From a virus, in IMG/VR virus record IMGVR_UViG_3300025131_000079, positions 1 to 46,207 of that record: a stretch of DNA of 46,207 bases. The stretch is one strand, 5' to 3'. This document shows positions 14,927-23,712 of the stretch, one piece after another. How positions within the stretch are numbered: position 1 is the first letter of the stretch; each line of letters opens with the position of its first letter. The notes under the pieces were generated by a model, which was given only the letters and a program-made list of their open reading frames with translations, had not been told where the DNA came from and did not search any database. Both the position numbers and the translations under genes were made by a program.

Positions 14927-15457
14927 TCATTTCCTTAGCCCGGATGCGCCAAAACCGCCAAGATGCCAAATAGGGTGCATTATGTGAGATTTCTGACTAT
15001 AGTGCATCCACCCCAAAGCATGCCCTATTTCATGCTCTACGACTCTCTGTTTGCGCACTTCTTTGGGATATATAAAAATTTTCGCCTTTGCAATGTTTAA
15101 TGTTCCAGTCACTGTATAAATTCTTGTTGCGGCCAGGTGCTCTGGATCGATATTGCCTTCTGGCAGTGTTATTATAATTTCGCCGTATTTAGGCTGCGTG
15201 CAGTTTATATTATAATCCATGCCAATTCCATCGAATTCGTATCCTAGTATCTCCCAATATTTAACCGCCCTCTCTACTCTAATAATTGAGAGCTTTGTGC
15301 TACTGCAAACTCTTATTGCGGGCTTCATCTTCCAAACAGCCTTCTGGGTTGGGGCGCCCACTGCAAATGTTTCAACAACGGATATATTTTTAACAGCATA
15401 CGAAGACTGTTGCTGAGGAACAAAGCAGCTTAATAATACAGCCAAGAGTAAGCCCAT
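14927..15457 (-). CDS. Secreted lipoprotein metzincin-type metalloprotease
   Basis: A 176-residue zinc protease. The N-terminus MGLLLAVLLSCFVPQQQ is a short signal peptide with a lipobox (LLSC), predicting a lipid-anchored protein beyond the inner membrane. The active site is VVEHEIGHALGWMHYSQ, an HExxHxxGxxH motif typical of metzincins, followed by SHIMHP, the Met-turn. The catalytic domain is small, like matrixins. It stands next to the amidase endolysin, so a role in envelope breakdown, processing of surface protein or superinfection exclusion is possible. Those roles are inference. I see no good ribosome-binding site before the ATG. Confidence 0.8.
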   Translation of the reverse strand: MGLLLAVLLSCFVPQQQSSYAVKNISVVETFAVGAPTQKAVWKMKPAIRVCSSTKLSIIRVERAVKYWEILGYEFDGIGMDYNINCTQPKYGEIIITLPEGNIDPEHLAATRIYTVTGTLNIAKAKIFIYPKEVRKQRVVEHEIGHALGWMHYSQKSHIMHPIWHLGGFGASGLRK

Positions 15458-15481
15458 GTAATAACTAGGGAAAGTCTAAAA

Positions 15482-16414
15482 TTAGCTGTTTTTTATCTTA
15501 TCTAGAATATCAATGTCATATTTTACTTCGTCTAAAAGTGTCTTAATGTCTAAGCCGGCGCAATCAATCTTTCCTTTGCTTATGTGATAATGACTAACAA
15601 AGCCTTCGTATTTTCCATAGGCCACCTCTTGTTCGTATTTGGTCGAAGTGTTACCAAATTGGTTAAGAGGCGTTTGATATGGAATTTGTACAGCCGCATG
15701 GATAGCTTTCCAAAGCGCCTTAAGAGCTTCGATCTGCTTCGGGTAAAAGCCCAGAAACGGATCAAGCTTGTGGCCATGAACCCATGCATCATCAATAATG
15801 GGCCTTTCGCCGTGGCCGCTTTTCACATATCGCTCCTGATATTTTGTGTAATATGCATTCGTAATCTCTACACCGACTGAAGGGCGGTTAGTCCTCTCGG
15901 AACCGGCATGCCATGCAGCATGTTGCATGTCCATCGTTTGGTAAATTGTGCCGTCATTGTCAATAAGAAAATGAACAGAAATTCCTCTCTTATCTAACAC
16001 TCTTTGACAAGATGTAGAGGAAAGGCACACATCCCAGTGATTTACAAAATAACGAATTTTTCTTTTGGGGCGGCCGGTATAGTCGTAGTAATTGCCTTTG
16101 CGCGTCTTTAAGCCGCCGCGCTCAGGCCACAAAACAACCTTGTCCCACTCAATCGGCGTGAAGCTGCCATTGTAGACAATATAATTTGAATATTGACAAT
16201 CGTCGGGAACATGCTCATCAATGTGTTGTTGGCGCTCAGTCCACAAACGACGGAAAGTCATCGGGCCGCAAAGACCATCGCCGGAGAGTCCCCGAGCCTT
16301 CTGCCATTTTTTAATTGCTCTTGTTAGCTTATCATCAAAAAATCTTTCGCCGAACCATGAAGGCTCCCATCCCAATTTTGCCGATGAGGCTTCATTATAA
16401 AAATTCTTATCCAT
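15482..16414 (-). CDS. Endolysin: N-acetylmuramoyl-L-alanine amidase with peptidoglycan-binding domain
   Basis: A 310-residue cell-wall hydrolase. Residues about 25-60 form a peptidoglycan-binding domain (LTRAIKKWQKARGLSGDGLC, GPMTFRRLW). The amidase_2 (T7 lysozyme-like) domain follows, with zinc ligand His in YFVNHWD, the substrate region SVHFLIDNDGTIYQTMD, HAAWHAG, and the ligand pair His and Cys eight residues apart in YHISKGKIDC, as in T7 lysozyme. It would cut the amide between MurNAc and L-Ala at lysis. No signal peptide is present, so export would need a holin, which I cannot identify with confidence here. It is followed at 25 nt by the metalloprotease gene. Confidence 0.9.
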   Translation of the reverse strand: MDKNFYNEASSAKLGWEPSWFGERFFDDKLTRAIKKWQKARGLSGDGLCGPMTFRRLWTERQQHIDEHVPDDCQYSNYIVYNGSFTPIEWDKVVLWPERGGLKTRKGNYYDYTGRPKRKIRYFVNHWDVCLSSTSCQRVLDKRGISVHFLIDNDGTIYQTMDMQHAAWHAGSERTNRPSVGVEITNAYYTKYQERYVKSGHGERPIIDDAWVHGHKLDPFLGFYPKQIEALKALWKAIHAAVQIPYQTPLNQFGNTSTKYEQEVAYGKYEGFVSHYHISKGKIDCAGLDIKTLLDEVKYDIDILDKIKNS

Positions 16415-16426
16415 TCATTTTGTATC

Positions 16427-16705
16427 CTAAACATTCACTATGCCCACAATATAATTATCTTGTACAATAGAATATTTCCCATTATCCACAGTTATTTGTT
16501 CGATCATCTTACGATCAACAATAATTATCGAACCTGTGGATAACTGAAAACGGATGTCGTCTGCGTGGTCGATCACTCTAAGAGATACGTATCTCTCTTC
16601 GGTTGGCTTATAGTCATCGGGCAACAATATGCCCATGGGCGTCTCTTGTTCCTTTTTCTTTGTGATATCTTCAACCAACACATAACGATTAACTGGTTTA
16701 AACAT
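16427..16705 (-). CDS. GroES-like co-chaperonin
   Basis: A 92-residue protein with the order of a GroES/gp31 fold: FKPVNRYVLVEDI (first strand, as in GroES KPLHDRVLV), KKEQETPMGILLPDD (the mobile loop, with an aliphatic ILL where GroES has IVL or III), a middle domain without the usual roof loop, and IITVDRK-like and YIVGIV terminal strands. It would cap the phage or host GroEL. AAGGAG lies 7 nt before the ATG, and the gene lies 12 nt after the RNR gene. It is about 12 kb from groEL, unlike the bacterial groESL arrangement. Assignment rests on eye alignment. Confidence 0.75.
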   Translation of the reverse strand: MFKPVNRYVLVEDITKKKEQETPMGILLPDDYKPTEERYVSLRVIDHADDIRFQLSTGSIIIVDRKMIEQITVDNGKYSIVQDNYIVGIVNV

Positions 16706-16717
16706 ATTCGGTCTCCT

Positions 16718-18682
16718 TTAAATTGTGCAAGATTCTCCATCGCAAAACTTTGTTCCAACACCACCATTTGAAATAATTCTGGCGAAGGGGTTAATTCGCG
16801 AAGACATTTCTTCATATTCTTCTTTCGTAATTGCTTCATAAGGGGCCTGTTCATAGCCAGTTTTTTCATATTTTAAAAAGGAAACTGCCTTTAATCTAGT
16901 TTCATACATCTCTAGGGCACTTTTGATTTGGTGAGCCTCCTCTGGCTTAAAAGTTACTGTAATACTAACTGAGTTATCTGCCCAGTAATGTTGATATTGA
17001 GCGGCAATCTCAAGTTGTTCCCACATTGAGACGTCGCGCTTTCCCTTTTGAAAATATGGCTCATGTACCGGAAATTCTACACATACGGTATTCGGAGAGT
17101 ACTTGTCATCTTCTATATTATAGCCTGCTTCTGCCAAAGATTTAAGCATTACATTATCTTTTGAAAACCGAATTCTTCTAATATAATATTCATCTTCCGG
17201 GAAGTGGATTCCGGGCGTTGAGCCATTTAAAAGCGAGACGGTCCCTGATGGCTTAATAGAGGTCATGCGGATAGACTTCGGAATGCACAGCCAATCTGAA
17301 TATTCTTCGTCCAGTTGTTTAACATGTTCATATCCCTTGTCGCACCAATTAAACATTTCTCGGCGACCGTGTTTATTAAATGCCTGAATAACTCCAGATT
17401 GAGACAAGCCAATGCGACGATTTTTAAGCATTTTTGCATTTGTTTCGGGCCAGTGTGTATTTGATAATGTTACTGTTTTTCCATAAAGATATGCAATTTT
17501 AAGAGTCTTAAGATAGTCTTCAAATGTATCATGTTTGGCAGGGAAAGTTTCAACTAAGCAACAAAGCTCTGCGTCTTCTAATTGCTGTTCCACACATGGA
17601 TTAAACCCCATAACATTTCTATCGTCATCGCGGGGAGAATCAATCATTCGCCCTCTTGTGCGTGCATTATCAAGCCAAATATATCCGGGCTCGCCATTTT
17701 TTTGACTCTGTTCGGCATGCCATGTATAGTCCATCCCCACTACTGCATTAAAGGAATTGTTTGATCCCCACCTATGGTGATAAAGCTTTTCTTGATCATT
17801 TTTCATTTCTAAATAATGAAAATCATCATAATTTCCCATTGCTAGCGCTGCAGATCGCCGGACGTTCCCGGCCACCACACATCGGCCGATAAGGTTTTCT
17901 GTATCTACAATATCGACAGATGTGATTTGTTGTCCAATACGACTATTGTAAAGCTCTTTTAAATTTTTGTGCAACTCAATGAGCGGCGTGGCGCCACTGG
18001 ATGTACCTCCAAATCCTTTAATGAGGGCGCCCTCCGGGCGAATCGCCGAGTAGTCAAACTTAGGGACTTGAGCGCCGAATATATACCCGTCAAGCAATAA
18101 TTTTACAGAGTTCACCCACCCTTCACGTGAATCGTCAATAACATGAACATCGTTTGTGCACTGAGGCTCTTTAACGGCTATTGTGCCAGCACCTAGGGTG
18201 TCAAAGCCGACGCCAATGCCGACCATTAATGCGTCCATCATCCAAGCAAATAAATACCCTCCCTTTGACGCCAATTCCTTTGTTGAACGAAACGCACAAT
18301 TAAATAATCCAGCAGCCGTGCGCTCTTCGATAAATTTTGTACCCATCATCCAAAGGCCGCGGCCGGGTGGTGTCCATTTTAAATTAAAAAGCCTATCATA
18401 TGCGTCTTTGGCAGTCTTCTGTGCTTTGTTGTCATTCCACTCTAGGCCCAAAAGAAACACATGTTGTTTCTGCATATTAAACATGCCTTCGATAACACGT
18501 CGGCAAGTTTGAAACCACTCCTCAGTGCCGGACGCGGCAGAATCAAATTCGCTGAGGCGGCGAGCGTATGTTCTCTTAAATGTAACGTAGCCAAGGGGGC
18601 CCCACGGAACCTCTTTTTCTCTATATTGTTCAATAAATGTGTCTGATAATTTAAATTTTCTGATGTTGTCAATTGTTCTCAT
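16718..18682 (-). CDS. nrdJ: Class II adenosylcobalamin-dependent ribonucleotide reductase
   Basis: A 654-residue monomeric RNR of the Lactobacillus leichmannii RTPR type, which makes deoxyribonucleotides using adenosylcobalamin. Recognisable segments are LKWTPPGRGLWMMGT, GLFNCAFRST, VGIGVGFDTLGAG, VVAGNVRRSA, FNPCVEQQLEDAELC with catalytic site residues, SIKPSGTVSLLNGSTPGIHF, and the C-terminal redox pair FCDGESC, like CEGGAC in RTPR. No second subunit is needed. The enzyme works without oxygen but depends on B12 from the host. The ATG overlaps the helicase stop, and AAGGA lies about 10 nt upstream. The phage thioredoxin may reduce it. Confidence 0.93.
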   Translation of the reverse strand: MRTIDNIRKFKLSDTFIEQYREKEVPWGPLGYVTFKRTYARRLSEFDSAASGTEEWFQTCRRVIEGMFNMQKQHVFLLGLEWNDNKAQKTAKDAYDRLFNLKWTPPGRGLWMMGTKFIEERTAAGLFNCAFRSTKELASKGGYLFAWMMDALMVGIGVGFDTLGAGTIAVKEPQCTNDVHVIDDSREGWVNSVKLLLDGYIFGAQVPKFDYSAIRPEGALIKGFGGTSSGATPLIELHKNLKELYNSRIGQQITSVDIVDTENLIGRCVVAGNVRRSAALAMGNYDDFHYLEMKNDQEKLYHHRWGSNNSFNAVVGMDYTWHAEQSQKNGEPGYIWLDNARTRGRMIDSPRDDDRNVMGFNPCVEQQLEDAELCCLVETFPAKHDTFEDYLKTLKIAYLYGKTVTLSNTHWPETNAKMLKNRRIGLSQSGVIQAFNKHGRREMFNWCDKGYEHVKQLDEEYSDWLCIPKSIRMTSIKPSGTVSLLNGSTPGIHFPEDEYYIRRIRFSKDNVMLKSLAEAGYNIEDDKYSPNTVCVEFPVHEPYFQKGKRDVSMWEQLEIAAQYQHYWADNSVSITVTFKPEEAHQIKSALEMYETRLKAVSFLKYEKTGYEQAPYEAITKEEYEEMSSRINPFARIISNGGVGTKFCDGESCTI

Positions 18683-20070
18683 TCTGCGCTGTTCCTTTTT
18701 ATATTTTTAAATTTTTCGTATCTGCTCTGCAGTATATTTCTCTGTTCTTTGGCTGTTACAGGCAACGGGTTTATCGGGATGCTTGCGTTTATGGTGCCTG
18801 GCCTCTTTGGAAGTATTCTAATACTAACATTCGATGTATCCATAAATATGTCGTAGATCATCCCATCGGGTCCATTTCTATTTTTGGCGATGAACATTTT
18901 GCCCTGATTTTTTTGTTTGTCCTCAATAGTTCGCGAAATTGTGCAGATAAAATCTGCGACAAAACACTTATTAAATGCTTCCGAAATTTGCTCCATCGTG
19001 ATCACTTCGGCATTTAAACCAGAGCGATTTGTCTGCGAAGCTGTCCACACTGGGCATTCAAAATGTTGTGATATTGCCCTCAATTCTTCGTATATAGACT
19101 CCAGTTCATTTCTCTTTTCCTTGCGCACAATCACGGGCTTCAACAAATCCGCATAATCAACTAAAATCACATCTGGTCTAATCCCTCGCTTTAAAAGCTT
19201 TGAAAGGTGGTTTTTTATCGTATTAGTTGTGGCAGATTTTGTGGGATATTCTTTCACGATTAGTTTGCCATCGATATTTTTTACTTGTTCATACACATCA
19301 TCTTTAAAATTAATCAATTCAGAAAGTGGATAGCTAGTAATACAACTATCGTATCTCGAAGCGACAACTGTGTCCTGTAATTCTAGGGTATAGTGAATAA
19401 CGTTTTTGCCCTCTTGCAGGGCCTGTGCCCCTAGGTGCACCAGAACCATACTCTTGCCGGCACCGGTAGGGGCGATTACAACTCCAAGCTCGCTTTTGCC
19501 TAGGCCGCCATTACATATATTGTCAACTTCGTTCCATCCAGTAGTGACCGGCTTTCTAAATTTGGGTTTGAATCTTTCTTCAAAATCAGCTAGATAATCA
19601 TAACCAAAATTGTTGTCTGAGCCCAGCTTTAACGCGTCGTTGATTACTGTAGATATCTCGTCAAAGGAGCACGATTGCAAGAGATTTACTGACTCGATCA
19701 TCGCTTCTTTTAATTTTTGCTTTCTACAAAATTCTAATGAAGTCTCTTTAATATAATCGACTTCGCTGATTTCTTTTGAATGTATGCGCGCAAAATAATC
19801 GCGGGCCTGCTGCTGTACTACTTCGTCTTCGCTGTCAAGCTCGGTGCGAAGAATGGTGATTAGAGCCTCAGCCGATGGATGCTTAGCATATTTTGCACGA
19901 TAATGCAAAATTTTACTAACGAATACACGTAGATATTCTAATTCTAAAAAGCTTACGTCGAGCACTTCAGTTATCTGATCCGCAAATGGTCGGTCCTCAA
20001 ATATTAATTGAACAAGTCCTTCTTGAAAGGTCTTGCCATACCTTCCAAAGTCTACTTTTTCTGAAAGCAT
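18679..20070 (-). CDS. dnaB: DnaB-like replicative helicase
   Basis: A 463-residue helicase. The N-terminal part (about 1-165) is a helical domain for hexamer or primase contact. The RecA-type core begins near residue 175 with TGWNEVDNICNGGLGKSELG, then Walker A APTGAGKS, a helix-strand ending YTLELQ (catalytic Glu region), Walker B DVILVDYADLL, and PVWTASQTNRSG (motif with Gln sensor). The closing MFIAKNRNGPDG is the arginine-containing motif. It unwinds DNA ahead of the polymerase. I see no primase gene in the window. Its own promoter lies at 20095-20122. Confidence 0.9.
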   Translation of the reverse strand: MLSEKVDFGRYGKTFQEGLVQLIFEDRPFADQITEVLDVSFLELEYLRVFVSKILHYRAKYAKHPSAEALITILRTELDSEDEVVQQQARDYFARIHSKEISEVDYIKETSLEFCRKQKLKEAMIESVNLLQSCSFDEISTVINDALKLGSDNNFGYDYLADFEERFKPKFRKPVTTGWNEVDNICNGGLGKSELGVVIAPTGAGKSMVLVHLGAQALQEGKNVIHYTLELQDTVVASRYDSCITSYPLSELINFKDDVYEQVKNIDGKLIVKEYPTKSATTNTIKNHLSKLLKRGIRPDVILVDYADLLKPVIVRKEKRNELESIYEELRAISQHFECPVWTASQTNRSGLNAEVITMEQISEAFNKCFVADFICTISRTIEDKQKNQGKMFIAKNRNGPDGMIYDIFMDTSNVSIRILPKRPGTINASIPINPLPVTAKEQRNILQSRYEKFKNIKRNSAE

Positions 20071-20094
20071 CTTACGCCTCTTTTCTGTGTAATA

Positions 20095-20122
20095 AATATA
20101 ACCTCTGATGGCCTAAAGTCAA
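20095..20122 (-). promoter_or_regulatory. Sigma70-like promoter for the helicase-RNR operon
   Basis: TTGACT at 20117-20122, 16 nt, TATATT at 20095-20100. The predicted start lies about 20 nt before the helicase ATG. Confidence 0.6.
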
Positions 20123-20136
20123 GGCGAGCGCAAACT

Positions 20137-21126
20137 TTATTCGACTGCATTGTCAACACACTCATTAACGACTTTGTTTAAGTGAACTTTAAGATCTTCC
20201 CAATTTAGTTCACCAAAGCCATCATCAATCATCATCTTAAGAATACCTGTTTTATTAAAGGTAAATTCAAAGTTTTCTATAGATTCCTTAACTTGCATTT
20301 TAGACTGAATCGACATCTGGGGAGCGTATAACTGCATCATTTTATAGTTATGTTCAATAAGATCTTTATTCTCGCAAATATTAGAAAAAAACTTTAATTT
20401 GTTATTTTCTGCTTGCTCGGCGCAATACCCAGTTACGTCATCAATAGTATAAGTTTTTTCTTCCGATAGAAAGCTTAATCGCTTAGCTACCGTGGCGAAT
20501 CCCGCACCCTTAACGCCGGGGAGGTTATCAGAGGTATCGCCAATAATTGCTCTTGCGAGTGCCATATTGGTTGGATGAACACCAGTCTGTTCTACTATGC
20601 GATTTATGTTTAAAAATTCGTCCTTTGTGGGGCGCCATAGAACCGTTTCTTCATCGCAAACTTGCATAAAGTCCCTATCATTAGAAACAATAATTTTTTG
20701 CCAGCCCTTGTAGTGTTCCATGCTACATACATAAGAGATCACATCATCCGCTTCAATCTCTGGCAACATAGTTTGCATAATCGGCATTTCATTTAGATAT
20801 TCGATTAGACGGCTTTGCTGCCAAATTTTATTCTGCATTTCTTCGTCATCTGTGAGATTGTGAAATGCGCGATTTAGCCGGATGGGCTTTCTGCCGGCCT
20901 TATAATTTTTGTCCATGGTTTTTCGCTTGCGGGAGCCATCCGGCCCATCCCATGCTATTATAATATTATCTGGCTTTGTTGTTCTTACAAGCTTTTGTAA
21001 AATCTTTAGAGAACCTTTAAGACCTCCTATGGGCTGTCCATGGCGCGATAAGCTTGGATCTACAATATAGGCTCTCAGATACATGTTGAGGGCATCTACA
21101 ATTAATACTCTTTTGTTGTTATTCAA
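20137..21126 (-). CDS. 5'-3' exonuclease / flap endonuclease
   Basis: A 329-residue member of the FEN/Pol I 5'-nuclease family, which removes RNA primers and flaps. Acidic metal-binding sites are visible in VLIVDALNMYLRA, IIIAWDGPDGSRKRK, PEIEADDVISY, IIVSNDRDFMQV and IIGDTSDNLPGVKGAG, the last being the helix-hairpin-helix DNA-binding motif. It stands alone rather than being fused to a polymerase, as in T4 rnh. The start is TTG at 21126 with an AGG-type site upstream. It follows recA by 14 nt and is probably transcribed from the recA promoter. Confidence 0.9.
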   Translation of the reverse strand: MNNNKRVLIVDALNMYLRAYIVDPSLSRHGQPIGGLKGSLKILQKLVRTTKPDNIIIAWDGPDGSRKRKTMDKNYKAGRKPIRLNRAFHNLTDDEEMQNKIWQQSRLIEYLNEMPIMQTMLPEIEADDVISYVCSMEHYKGWQKIIVSNDRDFMQVCDEETVLWRPTKDEFLNINRIVEQTGVHPTNMALARAIIGDTSDNLPGVKGAGFATVAKRLSFLSEEKTYTIDDVTGYCAEQAENNKLKFFSNICENKDLIEHNYKMMQLYAPQMSIQSKMQVKESIENFEFTFNKTGILKMMIDDGFGELNWEDLKVHLNKVVNECVDNAVE

Positions 21127-21140
21127 TGTGATCGCCTATA

Positions 21141-22265
21141 TTACTTCGCAGCCGTTTCTTCATCATCGTAGAAGTCGGCGGCGGTACCTTCACGTTTATC
21201 GAATTTTTGCACCACCTCCAAGTCCATAAGCTCCAAAATCTTTGTACGAAACTCGGGATCAGTTTTGACAAGCTCGGTCCACTTAGATGGTTGAAATTTC
21301 TTTGTATAATCTCCCATTGTAAGAGTATACCATGCGCCGGCAGAGGCCAAGTGCTTTGAACTCTTTACAGCGTCAAACCACGATTCTTGATCTTGAATAC
21401 CAATATCTTGTACTCCCCACATAATACGAAAAGTACAATTTCTGCCTTCTGTGCCAAAGCGAGACTTTTCTAGCTTCACCTTAACTTCAGAGCCAATTTT
21501 AAAACCCTTCTCGTCTAACACTGCAGCTGCCTTAGCTTTGCGGCCAGTAAGCCAAATACGCAAAGAATACGAGTAGTGCATTGCCTTGCCTCCGGGTGTA
21601 ATATAAGGCGTTGTCATTGCAATTTGGCGCGCCATTGGGCCATGGGGAATATTTGTCTTAAGCTGGTTTAAGACAATGAATGTCGCCTTCTTGTCTGCAA
21701 TCGGAATTACAAGCTTTGACATCCCCTTGGCAAGGATACGTGCCTTTGTGGCAACTGTTGATTGTGGATTAAAATCTCCCTCTACATCGGAAACTGAGGG
21801 CGTGAAGGCAAGAGAATCCCAAATAAACACTAACTGATCATCAGTCGCCCCAAGAAGTTCTTCAATTGTCTCCAAAACAAACTCGACTGAACTAGCTTGA
21901 ATGTACATTAATCGCTCTAGATCACACCCTGCGCGCTCTAAAAAATCTGGGTCGATAGCTGACTCAGAATCAAAATAAACAACAAGCTTGCCCTGCTTCT
22001 GGGCGTTTGCCGCAACCTGAGCTGCCATATATGATTTGCCGGTGGATTGTAACCCTGCAATCTCTGTGACCTTGCCTACTGGTATACCTGCTACGCGGCC
22101 CTTGCAAACAATAGAATCAAGCCAGCGGGAGCCAGTTGGAATCCATTCTTTTACTTCTGTTGGGTTATCACCGGTAAGATCATGGGCCACCTCTCTGCCG
22201 GCTTTTTTATTCACTAATTTCATTAGGTCGTGCATAGATACACGACCCGCTTTGGCTTTTGCCAT
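21141..22265 (-). CDS. recA: RecA/UvsX-type recombinase
   Basis: A 374-residue recombinase forming filaments on single-stranded DNA for strand exchange. It shows IPTGSRWLDSIVC, Walker A EIAGLQSTGKS, VVYFDSESAID, Walker B LVFIWDSLAF, FIVLNQLK and TTPYITPGGKAMHYSYSLRI, which are the L1/L2 and core signatures. The acidic C-terminus (DFYDDEETAAK) is typical of RecA. The ATG at 22265 is chosen for AAGGAG 7 nt upstream; a longer frame to 22334 has no site. A strong promoter and 5' hairpin precede it. Confidence 0.92.
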   Translation of the reverse strand: MAKAKAGRVSMHDLMKLVNKKAGREVAHDLTGDNPTEVKEWIPTGSRWLDSIVCKGRVAGIPVGKVTEIAGLQSTGKSYMAAQVAANAQKQGKLVVYFDSESAIDPDFLERAGCDLERLMYIQASSVEFVLETIEELLGATDDQLVFIWDSLAFTPSVSDVEGDFNPQSTVATKARILAKGMSKLVIPIADKKATFIVLNQLKTNIPHGPMARQIAMTTPYITPGGKAMHYSYSLRIWLTGRKAKAAAVLDEKGFKIGSEVKVKLEKSRFGTEGRNCTFRIMWGVQDIGIQDQESWFDAVKSSKHLASAGAWYTLTMGDYTKKFQPSKWTELVKTDPEFRTKILELMDLEVVQKFDKREGTAADFYDDEETAAK

Positions 22266-22329
22266 AACGTTTCTCCTTATCTTTGTTATGTTACTTGTCT
22301 TTATTTTTCTTTTCTTTATTTTAACAAGC

Positions 22330-22345
22330 GACATCTCTCGATGTC
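22330..22345 (-). promoter_or_regulatory. Hairpin/operator at recA transcript start
   Basis: GACATC-GAGA-GATGTC on the coding strand, a perfect 6-bp stem with a 4-nt loop. It starts 7 nt downstream of the -10 box, so the transcript would begin with this hairpin. It could stabilise mRNA or bind a repressor. Confidence 0.5.
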
Positions 22346-22351
22346 ATATTA

Positions 22352-22379
22352 ATTATAACACATGTTGTCGGGAAAGCAA
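22352..22379 (-). promoter_or_regulatory. Sigma70-like promoter for recA
   Basis: TTGCTT at 22374-22379, 16 nt, perfect TATAAT at 22352-22357, on the coding strand. The hairpin 22330-22345 begins at the predicted start. Confidence 0.7.
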
Positions 22380-22469
22380 ACAAATAATTTGATTAATGTA
22401 GTCAGCGATTTCTTGTGTTACTATTTTCATAATTGATTGCCTCGTTCCAACATCATATATTAATTATTC

Positions 22470-22568
22470 CTATGCTATCCTGTTAAACGAGACAGCCTTG
22501 AAATCTTGATATGCATCCCAAACCCAGTCACCGGCGAGGTTATACGTGCCCGAGACTTGCGGCAAAAT
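22470..22568 (-). pseudogene. Possible C-terminal remnant of a tail-fibre gene
   Basis: After a TAG at 22569-22571, an open frame of 32 codons reads ILPQVSGTYNLAGDWVWDAY and continues to NRIA before a stop at 22470. It has no start codon, no ribosome-binding site and a different frame from the propeller gene that ends at 22585. The residue pattern, rich in Trp, Tyr, Gly and alternating polar residues, looks like the end of a beta-structured virion protein. It could be the 3' end of a fibre gene displaced when the GC-rich propeller gene arrived. Chance is not excluded. Confidence 0.3.
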
Positions 22569-22584
22569 CTAGTAAGTAGGGCCT

Positions 22585-23712
22585 CTATACGGGCAACGGA
22601 ACATTCATGGCAACGGCCTCGATGTTCTCGGTGCTGCTGGGGAATAGAACTTGGCCGCCGGACTGCTCGACCCAGGAACCGGGCGCGCCGTCGCTGGTGT
22701 TGATGGAGATCCGGCCGGAGTCGTGGACTATGACCCAGTTCCCCTGACCATCGGTGGCCACATCGCGCGCGTCCGTCCGGGGCAGGGTGCTGGTTGTAAA
22801 CGTCCAGTCTTGGCCAGCGTCCGTGCTCCGGGAGATTGCGTTGGCATAGGTGATAATCACCGTGCCCCCACCACCAGCCATCCGCCGGGCCAGCTTGCCG
22901 ACCAGGGCCTGACCACTGGGGGCGCTGCCGCCAACCGTACATATCGCCCACGAAGAGGGTGACGCCGCCGCCGCATGACAGACGAGGGTCCGGTTCGGGC
23001 TCCTGGCCCAGAGATACACAGACCACCGGCTGGCCGTGTATGCCATCGAGGTTGCTGTGAACCCGGCTCCGATGTTCAACCCGCCAGCATCATCCAGTTG
23101 AATCAGCCGTGACCAGTTAGCGCCGTCATCCGTGCTGTGGAATATGTTTGCGCCTTGGCAACACATCCAGTTCCCGGCACCGTCTGTGACTACGTCCCAG
23201 ATTATGACGGTGTTCACCCACCCAGCGACATTCTGATCGCCGGAGGAGAGGTCGATCCGTGTCCATGACGCGCCATCCGTGGACCGGTGCAACTCTCCCG
23301 CTTGACCGACAGAGATCCAGACACCGTTGCCCCAGGCTACCCCGTACACATCGCCGGCGATATTGACGCTGGTCCAGTCCTGACCGTCCGTGGGATCGTC
23401 TGAGTACCTAAGCTCGTGGTTTCCGTCATCCGTACCAACCACCCACCGCGGGCCCCCACTGCCATCCTCACCCACCGCAAGTGTGATGTGGTCGGAGTTG
23501 CCGAGTCCTGTGGCGTCGTAGCCGGTCCAGTCATCGAGATCAGCCGCAGCCGCCGTGGCTATGCCGCCATCCTCGGCAGCGACTACCCACAGGGACGCGC
23601 CGCCAGCAGGGAGATCGGTGTTCCCGATCTTGCCGATGTTGGCCGCCGCCACGCTGCTAACAGATGCGATGGACCCCGCGGCTACGTTGTTGACCTTTCC
23701 GATATCAGCCAT
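22585..23712 (-). CDS. Beta-propeller (BNR/Asp-box) tail-fibre or receptor-binding protein
   Basis: A 375-residue protein. The first 35 residues (MADIGKVNNVAAGSIASVSS...) resemble N-termini of environmental-phage fibre proteins. The rest repeats Asp-box signatures, HRSTDGASWTRI, FHSTDDGANWSRL and SRSTDAGQDWTFT, with GNW(V/M) strands between, as in sialidase-like propellers. The propeller probably binds surface glycans. Its DNA is clearly richer in G+C than the flanks by eye, with many CGG/GCC codons, suggesting transfer. The ATG at 23712 overlaps the stop of a 28-codon mini-gene by one base. No catalytic Arg/Tyr set typical of active sialidases is evident. Confidence 0.75.
   Translation of the reverse strand: MADIGKVNNVAAGSIASVSSVAAANIGKIGNTDLPAGGASLWVVAAEDGGIATAAAADLDDWTGYDATGLGNSDHITLAVGEDGSGGPRWVVGTDDGNHELRYSDDPTDGQDWTSVNIAGDVYGVAWGNGVWISVGQAGELHRSTDGASWTRIDLSSGDQNVAGWVNTVIIWDVVTDGAGNWMCCQGANIFHSTDDGANWSRLIQLDDAGGLNIGAGFTATSMAYTASRWSVYLWARSPNRTLVCHAAAASPSSWAICTVGGSAPSGQALVGKLARRMAGGGGTVIITYANAISRSTDAGQDWTFTTSTLPRTDARDVATDGQGNWVIVHDSGRISINTSDGAPGSWVEQSGGQVLFPSSTENIEAVAMNVPLPV

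Larger units (their letters stand above)
22266..22469 (-). other. recA upstream region (leader and promoter, no confident gene)
   Basis: This non-coding stretch carries the recA promoter (22352-22379), a hairpin at the predicted transcript start (22330-22345) and an A-rich leader of about 80 nt ending in AAGGAG. A 25-codon open frame from ATG at 22430 to TAA at 22353 (MKIVTQEIADYINQIICLLS...) has GAGG upstream but overlaps the -10 box. I do not call it a gene. Confidence 0.5.

Noticed and set aside
22353-22430. 25-codon minus-strand frame upstream of recA
   Set aside because: It overlaps the recA -10 box and lacks any recognisable pattern; kept only as a note in the region description.
22475-23026. 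183-codon minus-strand frame inside the propeller gene
   Set aside because: Out of frame with clear Asp-box repeats, Arg/Pro/Gly-rich nonsense-like composition caused by GC-rich DNA.
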